Below, one piece after another: positions 6,911 to 12,005 of a DNA stretch of 12,005 bases. Position numbers and translations under genes: made by a program. Positions within the stretch are counted from its first letter, which is position 1. Each line of letters opens with the position of its first letter. The notes under the pieces were generated by a model. It was not told the DNA's origin. It saw only the letters and a program-made list of their open reading frames with translations, and made no database searches. The stretch is taken from contig CALAGB010000183.1 of the NCBI GenBank assembly GCA_937891245.1, positions 1 to 12,005 of the forward strand, written 5' to 3'. The DNA comes from an uncultured Thermomicrobiales bacterium. GTDB taxonomy: Bacteria; Chloroflexota; Chloroflexia; Thermomicrobiales; Thermomicrobiaceae.

Positions 6911-8044
6911 ATGGTGGCTGAGGAGCGGCACGAAGAGACGGCGGAGCTTACCGAGCGCGCCGAGCGGGCGTTGCGCGGGTGTACGCGTTTCCTCACCCAG
7001 CACGGCTTGCGTTCCCCTCGCGAGATCCTGCTGGAGCTCGCTGAGACGGCCGACTCCGACCTCGCCCCCGACCGCTATGGCACGGGTGAGCTGATCACCG
7101 GGTTCGAGGCGACCATCGCCGAGCTGCTGGGGAAAGAGTCGGCGGTCTTTCTGCCGAGCGGCACCCTGGCGCAGCAGATCGCGCTGCGGGTCTGGTCGGA
7201 GCGGAAGGGAAGTCCCAATGTCGCGATGCACCCCAGGAACCATCTCGATCTCCGCGAGGGCTACGCCTATCAGCGGCTGCACGGTCTGCGCGGGATCGCG
7301 GTGGGCCAGCCCGATCGCCTGCTGACGCTCGACGATCTCCAGTCTGTCGCCGAGCCGCTCGCCGCGCTGCTGCTGGAACTGCCGCAACGCGAGATCGGCG
7401 GCCAGCTGCCGCCCTGGGACGACCTGTTGGCCCTGATCGACTGGGCGCATGCGCGGGGTGCCGCCACCCATATGGACGGCGCCCGGCTGTGGGAGTCCGG
7501 TCCGTACTATTTACGGCCCTACCACGAGATCGCCGCGCCGTTCGACACGGTCTACGTCTCCTTCTACAAGGGACTCGGTGGGCTGACCGGAGCGGCCTTG
7601 GCCGGCCCAGCGGACGTGATCGCCGAGGCGCGCGTCTGGCAGCACCGGCAGGGCGGCCGGCTTTTCCAGCTCTTTCCGTACGTGCTCTCGGCGCGGCACG
7701 GCCTCGAACAGCGGCTGGGGCGGATGGCGGACTATCACCAGCGGGCCGTCGAGATCGCGTCCGATCTCGCGGTGTTTCCCCAGATCACGATCGTGCCAAA
7801 CCCGCCGCAGACGAACATGATGCACCTCTACCTCCGGGGCGACCACGACCGTCTCTTGGCCGCCGCGGTCGCGGTCGCCGAGGAGACCGGCATCGGTGTC
7901 CTCCGCGCGCTGGCACCGACGCCACTGCCCGAGTATCAGAAGTGGGAATTCACCGTCGGCGATGCCACCCTGGCGCTGAGCCGCGCGGCGATCGCCGCGA
8001 CGATCGGCTCGCTGCTGGAGCGGGCCGGGAGCGAGACAAATTAA
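6911..8044 (+). CDS. PLP-dependent threonine aldolase / beta-eliminating lyase family enzyme
   Basis: Fold-type I PLP enzyme of the beta-eliminating lyase family; the likely reaction is cleavage of a beta-hydroxy amino acid such as L-threonine or L-allo-threonine to glycine and an aldehyde, in the cytoplasm. Visible active-site features: FLPSGTLAQQ (80-89) for phosphate binding, H111 with E116 in NHLDLREG matching the catalytic His region of LtaE, D189 and R192 in HMDGARLWE, and the Schiff-base lysine K220 in VSFYKGLGG. The VSFYKGLGG form differs from the SKGLG of E. coli LtaE and marks a separate subgroup, so the exact substrate is unsure. The length of 377 residues is slightly longer than usual (about 340) because of an N-terminal helical extension. 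The ATG at 6911 is supported by an AAGGGAG ribosome binding site seven bases upstream. Confidence 0.87.
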   Translation: MVAEERHEETAELTERAERALRGCTRFLTQHGLRSPREILLELAETADSDLAPDRYGTGELITGFEATIAELLGKESAVFLPSGTLAQQIALRVWSERKGSPNVAMHPRNHLDLREGYAYQRLHGLRGIAVGQPDRLLTLDDLQSVAEPLAALLLELPQREIGGQLPPWDDLLALIDWAHARGAATHMDGARLWESGPYYLRPYHEIAAPFDTVYVSFYKGLGGLTGAALAGPADVIAEARVWQHRQGGRLFQLFPYVLSARHGLEQRLGRMADYHQRAVEIASDLAVFPQITIVPNPPQTNMMHLYLRGDHDRLLAAAVAVAEETGIGVLRALAPTPLPEYQKWEFTVGDATLALSRAAIAATIGSLLERAGSETN

Positions 8045-8366
8045 GCAGTCAGGCGGGAGCTTAGACCGTCGCTGCGGCGTCGTTGGCCCTGATCGCTCAG
8101 CTTGCCGAACTCACACGCATCCTCATAGCGGCGTCGCTCGCCAGCTGAGCGCTTCCCCCCGCGGGTCCTCATCGTGGACATCCCGGGCAACATCATTTCG
8201 ACGCAGATGCCGGCCGCACCTGGGAATTTCAATTGTTATATTGTAATGAGGGGTCTGTTGGGCGTACGCTAGCAGCCGCGAACGGTTACCTATGGTCGAC
8301 CAGGGTGTCGATGGCTATTGGGCTGGGCGCGTACCGATTGATCAACACTCATTACGAAGGATTCTG
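8045..8366. other. Intergenic region upstream of the second transporter
   Basis: No gene could be supported in these 322 bp; a 63-codon minus-strand frame (8041-8232) is Arg-rich and looks like chance coding. The region is GC-rich except for a short AT-rich core at about 8227-8248 that includes the near-repeated octamers ATTGTTAT and ATTGTAAT. A weak promoter can be proposed there: TTGTAA (8241-8246) and TACGCT (8265-8270), 18 bp apart. The in-frame ATG at 8292 would extend the transporter by 25 residues, but it lacks a ribosome binding site and that segment is not hydrophobic or family-like. Confidence 0.5.
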
Positions 8367-9665
8367 ATGGACGAGCTAAGCACAACGGGCCGGAGTGCCA
8401 ACCCGCTCTCCTCGCTGCGCTTTCGCGATAACCGGGTCTTCTGGTTCGGAACGTCATTCTCCAGCATCGGCCAGGCGGCCTTCCTGGTGGCCTCGAGTTG
8501 GCTCGCCTTCCGGCTGGACGGCAGCGGCGCGGTCGGGGTCGTTACGTTCGCCACGATGATCCCGCTCTTCCTGGCCACCCTCGTCGGAGGTGTGCTGGCG
8601 GATCGGAGCGAGCGGCGCTTCCTCGTCCTGGCGGCCGAGGCGACGCAGGGCGGGCTCGCCGTGGTGATCGCCTTGCTGGCGCTGCGCGGATCGATGCCGC
8701 TCTGGGCGCTGGTGACACTCGTCTTCCTGTCTGGCATCGCCCGCGCCTTCGAGATGCCAACCGTCCAGGCGGTGCTCCCGAGTCTCGTTCCCCGGGACGA
8801 ACTGCTGAACATCTTCTCGCTCAATAACATGGCCAACCGCGGCTCGCGCTTCGTCGGACCGGCCATCATCGCCCCGATCCTCGGTTTGGGTGGGCTCCGA
8901 GCGGCCGCGTTCGCCTACCTGATCATCGCGGCCTTTTACCTGCTGGCGGTCCTTCAGGTCATGCGCGTTCCTAAGATGCATCACCAGCATGAAACCACCC
9001 TCAACCTGCGCCAGCAGGTCGTCGAAGGTGTGCATTATATCCGCGCCCACAGCGTCCTCGGCCTGCTGCTCGGTGTGATCGTGCTGCATTGCTTGCTGAC
9101 GATGTCGTTCGACTCGACGCTGCCGCTCTTCGCCAGCCAGAACCTGCACGGTAGTGGCGCCATCTATTCGTCGATGGTTTCGGCGATGGGCCTCGGCTCG
9201 ATCGCGGCGGCGCTCCTGCTGGCCGGGATCCACTCCGAGCGCTGGCGTGGCGCCCTGTTGCTCGTCGGTGGTCTGGGCAGCGGCCTCGCGACCGCCCTTA
9301 TGGCGATCTCGATGAACAACCTGCTCGCCCTGAGCGCGATCTTCCTGGTTGGGGCGATGACGACCTGGTTCATGACGCTGGCCAACACGATGATGCAGGA
9401 AGCGGTGCCGGATCAGCTGCGTGGACGCGTCTCCGGCATCTACCTGATGAGCGCCAGCGGCGTGATGTCCTTCGGTAATCTGGGTGCCGGTTATCTCGCG
9501 GCGCGCTTCGGTTCGGCCCCGGTGCTCGGCCTGCCGGCGCTTCTCTTTGTCGTGCTTCTCCTGGTGATCAGCGGTGTGCGTCCCACGCTCCGGCGTCTCT
9601 ACCGCGCCGGTACCTTCGCGACCGAGCCGACCAGAAGCTTGACACCGGTCACGCCTGCCGATTGA
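8367..9665 (+). CDS. MFS transporter, MFS_3 / EntS-like
   Basis: Predicted 12-helix major facilitator in the inner membrane, most like the MFS_3 (transmembrane secretion effector, EntS-like) group of exporters. Features: an N-terminal segment LRFRDNRVFWFGTSFSSIG (17-35) leading into helix 1, a motif A loop GGVLADRSERR (74-84), a helix 4-5 region RAFEMPTVQAVLPSLV, and a second-half equivalent VPDQLRGRVSGIYLM. The chosen ATG at 8367 has GAAGGA at 8356-8361 at good spacing, giving 432 residues, typical of the group; the longer form from 8292 is less likely. The substrate is unknown, and siderophore or drug export are both possible. It is unrelated in subfamily to the DHA2 pump upstream. A hairpin follows 18 bp after the stop. 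Confidence 0.88.
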   Translation: MDELSTTGRSANPLSSLRFRDNRVFWFGTSFSSIGQAAFLVASSWLAFRLDGSGAVGVVTFATMIPLFLATLVGGVLADRSERRFLVLAAEATQGGLAVVIALLALRGSMPLWALVTLVFLSGIARAFEMPTVQAVLPSLVPRDELLNIFSLNNMANRGSRFVGPAIIAPILGLGGLRAAAFAYLIIAAFYLLAVLQVMRVPKMHHQHETTLNLRQQVVEGVHYIRAHSVLGLLLGVIVLHCLLTMSFDSTLPLFASQNLHGSGAIYSSMVSAMGLGSIAAALLLAGIHSERWRGALLLVGGLGSGLATALMAISMNNLLALSAIFLVGAMTTWFMTLANTMMQEAVPDQLRGRVSGIYLMSASGVMSFGNLGAGYLAARFGSAPVLGLPALLFVVLLLVISGVRPTLRRLYRAGTFATEPTRSLTPVTPAD

Positions 9666-9683
9666 GCGCGATCGACGGGAGGC

Positions 9684-9706
9684 TGTTCGCCAGACGGCGG
9701 CGAACA
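9684..9706. terminator. Hairpin between convergent transporter and DinB genes
   Basis: TGTTCGCC (9684-9691) and GGCGAACA (9699-9706) form a perfect 8-bp stem with a 7-nt loop in the 49-bp gap between two convergent genes. The position suits a terminator shared by both strands. No T run follows the stem on either strand, so it is not a classical intrinsic terminator. Confidence 0.4.
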
Positions 9707-9714
9707 AAACCAGC

Positions 9715-10290
9715 CTACCCGCCCGGACGCAATCCTTCTTCAATCGAGGTTATGTGATCGACAGTATGCCCCGCGTTCCCGGCAAACAAATCGCCGGCCG
9801 GCAGTTCACCAACGACCGTGGGCACCGGCGCGGCCAGTTGCTCATCGGTGAACTGGTGCAGGAGTTCCAAGGTATCCTGCCGCACCGCCAGGTAATCCGC
9901 GACCAGCATCTTCAGCGTGTCGTCGTGGTGCGCGTCGCGGATTGCGTCATTCAGGTGGGCGACGGCTAACACCAGCTGCTCCTGCTCCTCCGGAGTCAGC
10001 GCGCCCCAATCACCCAGAGTGTCCGGCAGCGGCATTCCGGGTGGGTATTGCTGGCGTAAGAGGTCGTCTCGCGTGCCGCCTGCGAGGACGCGGCGCAGCA
10101 GGTGCTGAATGTTCCGTTCGTTTTGCACCAGATGCGCCAGATGATCCTTGGCACGCCACGGAACTGCTCCCGGAACTCCATTCGCCGTTGCCGGGCGCTC
10201 CAGGTCTTGCGGGCTCAGCCCTCGAAAAAACGTGATGACCTGCGCCTGCGCCGCCTCAAGGCTGTTCTGAATCTCTGCGCGAGTTGGCAT
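9715..10290 (-). CDS. DinB-family metal-binding protein
   Basis: A 191-residue four-helix-bundle protein of the DinB superfamily, whose members bind a divalent metal and act as thiol-dependent transferases or isomerases, or have unknown roles. Expected ligands are seen: a His in WRAKDHLAHL (H53, or H50) at the end of the second helix region, and the HxxxH pair H175/H179 in GHTVDHITSIEEGL near the C-terminus. The middle insertion (about 80-105, PPGMPLPDTLGDWG) is Pro/Gly-rich. It is cytoplasmic with no signal peptide. The ATG at 10290 has a good GGAGA binding site five bases upstream. It ends facing the MFS gene, with a hairpin between. The substrate cannot be told from sequence, and the usual DinB DNA-damage label should not be taken as a function. 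Confidence 0.82.
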   Translation of the reverse strand: MPTRAEIQNSLEAAQAQVITFFRGLSPQDLERPATANGVPGAVPWRAKDHLAHLVQNERNIQHLLRRVLAGGTRDDLLRQQYPPGMPLPDTLGDWGALTPEEQEQLVLAVAHLNDAIRDAHHDDTLKMLVADYLAVRQDTLELLHQFTDEQLAAPVPTVVGELPAGDLFAGNAGHTVDHITSIEEGLRPGG

Positions 10291-10313
10291 GAATCTCTCC
10301 GAGAATTAGGTTG

Positions 10314-10325
10314 GCCGTATACGGC
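10314..10325. promoter_or_regulatory. 12-bp palindrome upstream of the DinB gene
   Basis: GCCGTATACGGC is a perfect 12-bp palindrome starting 24 bp upstream of the DinB-family start codon and lying in the divergent gap before the decarboxylase operon. It could be an operator overlapping the minus-strand promoter (its centre offers a TATACG -10-like hexamer). A 12-bp palindrome can also arise by chance in GC-rich sequence. Confidence 0.3.
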
Positions 10326-10496
10326 GTGTTCAGCCGATTTCACCAGGCCGAGCGACAAGCGGCAACTGGTACGACCCTCGTCTCCGAAAACAATCGTCTC
10401 TGGGAATAATACATGGGCATGATGGGGCACCATCGAGGTTCAAGCTAGATGGCCGGGTTCCCGCGATAGCGGTGCGTTTGGCCGGTTTAAACGCGG

Positions 10497-10518
10497 TATG
10501 ATGCTCCCCAAGGGGAGG
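10497..10518 (+). promoter_or_regulatory. -10-like box and strong ribosome binding site of the decarboxylase operon
   Basis: TATGAT (10497-10502) matches the -10 consensus at five of six positions, but no good -35 is found at the usual distance. The strong ribosome binding site AGGGGAGG (10511-10518) lies seven bases before the ATG at 10526. It overlaps a mirror-complementary pair, CTCCCC (10504-10509) and GGGGAG (10512-10517), which could partly hide the site in RNA. If the TATGAT box is used, the leader would be very short and the left arm might not be transcribed in full. Confidence 0.35.
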
Positions 10519-10525
10519 TTCAACC

Positions 10526-11056
10526 ATGTCGATTCGCGAAGCGACCACCGCGCGAACGTGGCAGGACGATGTGTATCGTCTCCTGCGCGAGGCCGGTATC
10601 ACGCAATTCGCCTATGTGCCGGATGCCGGGCATCGTGCGTTCATTGATGCCGCGCATGCCGATCCTGACGTCCATGCGATCCCGCTGTCGACGGAAGAGG
10701 AAGGGGTCGGCGTGATCGCGGGCGCATACCTCGGCGGCGAACAGGCTGTACTGCTGATGCAGTCGAGCGGTGTGGGCAACACGATCAACTTTCTGTCGCT
10801 GATCCAGCACTGCCGAATACCGTTTCTCACCCTCGTCTCGATGCGGGGAGATTTTGGCGAGCAGAACCCCTGGCAGTTCCCGATGGGGCAGGCCGTCGAG
10901 CCGGTTCTGCAGGCGATGGGTGTCCTCACGTTGCGCGCCGATTCTCCAGCCGAAGCGGTGCAAACCGTGGAAGCCGCGCTCAGTATGGTCAACCGCAGCG
11001 GGCGCGCCGTGGCCGTGCTGCTGACGCAGCGGCTGCTTGGGGTCAAGAAATTCTAG
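10526..11056 (+). CDS. Split TPP-dependent decarboxylase, alpha subunit (sulfopyruvate/phosphonopyruvate decarboxylase-like)
   Basis: This is the pyrimidine-binding half of a thiamine-diphosphate enzyme, 176 residues, resembling ComD, the alpha subunit of sulfopyruvate decarboxylase. It would pair with the next gene to decarboxylate a 2-oxo acid. Visible features: the N-terminal FAYVPDAGH (28-36), a glutamate cluster STEEEGVGVIAGAYLGG (55-71) that includes the Glu that activates the cofactor, and MQSSGVGNTINFLSL (78-92) as in the family. It ends with the family-like VLLTQRLLG. The ATG is supported by a strong ribosome binding site. The stop at 11056 is eight bases before the beta-subunit start, so the two are surely co-transcribed. 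In methanogens ComDE serves coenzyme M synthesis; no other coenzyme M or phosphonate gene is near, so the true substrate is open. Confidence 0.85.
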   Translation: MSIREATTARTWQDDVYRLLREAGITQFAYVPDAGHRAFIDAAHADPDVHAIPLSTEEEGVGVIAGAYLGGEQAVLLMQSSGVGNTINFLSLIQHCRIPFLTLVSMRGDFGEQNPWQFPMGQAVEPVLQAMGVLTLRADSPAEAVQTVEAALSMVNRSGRAVAVLLTQRLLGVKKF

Positions 11057-11064
11057 GAGAATTG

Positions 11065-11649
11065 ATGCTCGAACGAACGCAGGCACTCGCGTCCCTACTT
11101 GATGACACTGATGATCGGCTTATCGTCACCGGCCTGGGTAACGCGACCTACGATGTTGCCTTCATCACCGAACATCATCCTCGGGTGTTTACGATGGATG
11201 GCGTGATGGGGGCGGCGACCTCCATCGGGCTCGGGCTTGCGCTCGCCCGCCCCGAGCGGGAAGTGCTCGTGATCACCGGTGACGGTGAGGTGCTCATGAA
11301 CGTTGGAGCGCTCTCAACGATCGCGGTGCAAAATCCGAACAACCTGCGCATCATCGTCCTCGATAATGGACATTACGGGCTCACCGGCGACCAGATGACC
11401 GCGACGGGGAGCGTGACCGACCTGGCGGCGACAGCCGGGGGGCTCGGCATTAAGCGCACCATGACGGTCCGATCGCAGGCGGATATTCCGGCGGCCCGTG
11501 AACTGATTCTGACTCCGGGTGACACCGCGTTTATTCTGGTCCGGATCGCGCAAGGGCCAGGTGCCAAGGTCGTTCTCAATCGCGATGGAACACGCCTTCG
11601 CGATACATTCCGCGATTACGTCATGGGGCGAGGGCACGCGCCGGAGTAG
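11065..11649 (+). CDS. Split TPP-dependent decarboxylase, beta subunit (ComE-like)
   Basis: This is the pyrophosphate-binding half of the same enzyme, 194 residues. The Mg-diphosphate motif is clear: GDG at 72-74, and LDN ending at N101, the standard spacing of about 30 residues from GDG to the final Asn. FTMDGVMGAATSIGLGLALA (42-61), read as DGVMGAATS and GLGLALA, and HYGLTGDQ (103-110) also fit the family, whose members bind the cofactor between alpha and beta subunits. The ATG at 11065 is preferred over the in-frame TTG at 11062 because AGGAG (11055-11059) is then five bases away; this ribosome binding site overlaps the alpha stop codon. The natural form in most TPP decarboxylases is one long chain, so the split is characteristic of the ComDE/phosphonopyruvate-type lineage. 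Annotation beyond decarboxylase is not safe. Confidence 0.86.
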   Translation: MLERTQALASLLDDTDDRLIVTGLGNATYDVAFITEHHPRVFTMDGVMGAATSIGLGLALARPEREVLVITGDGEVLMNVGALSTIAVQNPNNLRIIVLDNGHYGLTGDQMTATGSVTDLAATAGGLGIKRTMTVRSQADIPAARELILTPGDTAFILVRIAQGPGAKVVLNRDGTRLRDTFRDYVMGRGHAPE

Positions 11650-11691
11650 TCCGGTCGCTCACTCTTGTGATGCCGCGGATCGCGGAAAAGA

Positions 11692-12005
11692 TCAACGTCC
11701 TGACTGGTGTGAACGATGCCGCAGCATCATGCCCGCTGCCGAGCGCATGCCGAAGCGTTGATAATAGGTCTGCAGCTCCGGATCGCAGAGCAAATCGACC
11801 ATGTAGAGATGCTCGAGTTGCGCCAGCATCCGTCGCATCAGTTCCTGGCCGATCCCCCGCCCGTGATAATCCGGCAGCACTTCCAGCAATGGGATGTAGG
11901 CGCTGAGGATGCCGTCGCTGATGGCCGTCACGAAGCCGACCACGGCGCCGTTCTCGTCGTTGAGCGCCAGGACGAGGTGGTCGCTCCCCTGGAGGATGCG
12001 GAGAT
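11692..12005 (-). CDS. GNAT-family N-acetyltransferase, C-terminal part (5' end outside window)
   Basis: C-terminal part of an acetyl-CoA-dependent N-acetyltransferase; the frame stays open to the right edge, adding LRILQGSDHLVLALNDENG before the first possible internal start, read in two parts as LRILQGSDHLV and LALNDENG. Visible features: the beta-4 strand with VVGFVTAISDG, the acetyl-CoA pyrophosphate loop of motif A in LPDYHGRGIGQELM, where RGIG is the R/Q-x-x-G-x-G/A core, and the C-terminal YYQRFGMR segment of motif B. The final HRSHQSGR is short and charged. It is cytoplasmic. The substrate cannot be assigned. It converges with the decarboxylase operon with 42 bp between stops. Confidence 0.88.
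   Translation of the reverse strand, partial: LRILQGSDHLVLALNDENGAVVGFVTAISDGILSAYIPLLEVLPDYHGRGIGQELMRRMLAQLEHLYMVDLLCDPELQTYYQRFGMRSAAGMMLRHRSHQSGR

Noticed and set aside
8041..8232. 63-codon minus-strand frame between the aldolase and transporter genes
   Set aside because: Arg/Gly-rich composition typical of a chance frame in GC-rich DNA, no recognisable motif, and no ribosome binding site.
8454..9743. 429-codon minus-strand frame opposite the second transporter
   Set aside because: Its translation is rich in Arg, His, Gln and Glu, as expected from the complement of hydrophobic membrane-protein codons; no domain is recognisable.
11673..11685. CCGCG-GAT-CGCGG repeat between the decarboxylase and GNAT genes as a terminator
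   Set aside because: A 5-bp stem with a 3-nt loop and no T run downstream on either strand; expected by chance in GC-rich DNA.
1..12005. Defence island, phage, CRISPR or biosynthetic cluster
   Set aside because: No nuclease, integrase, transposase, repeat-spacer array or biosynthetic core enzyme was recognised; the genes are mostly unrelated neighbours.

Overview
The window is a GC-rich chromosomal segment with short intergenic gaps and mostly metabolic, transport and signalling genes. The protein set (a VWA protein of the MoxR-linked type, a DinB-fold enzyme, a split TPP decarboxylase, a PAS/GAF diguanylate cyclase, and a GNAT with a typical LLEVLPDYHGRG motif) best fits a Chloroflexota bacterium, perhaps of the Thermomicrobia. 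That is inferred from family resemblance; no rRNA or marker gene is present to prove it. I see no tRNA, rRNA, CRISPR array or intact insertion sequence.

Left part (1-4104). The C-terminal part of a VWA-domain protein (+) runs into the window and meets a convergent M23 peptidase gene (-) with no base between the two stop codons. Upstream of the peptidase, on the same strand, lies the C-terminal half of a larger family whose N-terminal half is absent (1907-2204). Next comes an intact 582-residue PAS-PAS-GAF-GGDEF diguanylate cyclase (-) with an intact active site and inhibitory site.

Middle (4105-8044). A 380-bp divergent intergenic region carries a perfect 11-bp inverted repeat upstream of a DHA2-type drug efflux transporter (+). 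After it comes a patch of clearly lower GC (about 6100-6720). It holds a probable remnant of a formylglycine-generating-enzyme-like C-terminus (-), a 17-nt palindrome, and a small ankyrin-repeat gene (+). This is the most accessory-looking part of the window. A PLP-dependent threonine-aldolase-type lyase (+) follows.

Right part (8045-12005). A 322-bp gap with an AT-rich core precedes an MFS_3-type transporter (+). A hairpin separates that gene from a convergent DinB-family gene (-). A two-gene operon (+) encodes the alpha and beta halves of a sulfopyruvate or phosphonopyruvate-decarboxylase-like TPP enzyme. A GNAT acetyltransferase (-) runs off the right edge.

The genes do not form one pathway. 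The only clear functional unit is the decarboxylase pair. Its substrate is unknown, because no coenzyme M or phosphonate genes lie nearby. I did not find a convincing new multi-gene system. The best leads are the ankyrin/low-GC patch, the orphan inverted repeat before the efflux gene, and the split decarboxylase without a pathway.
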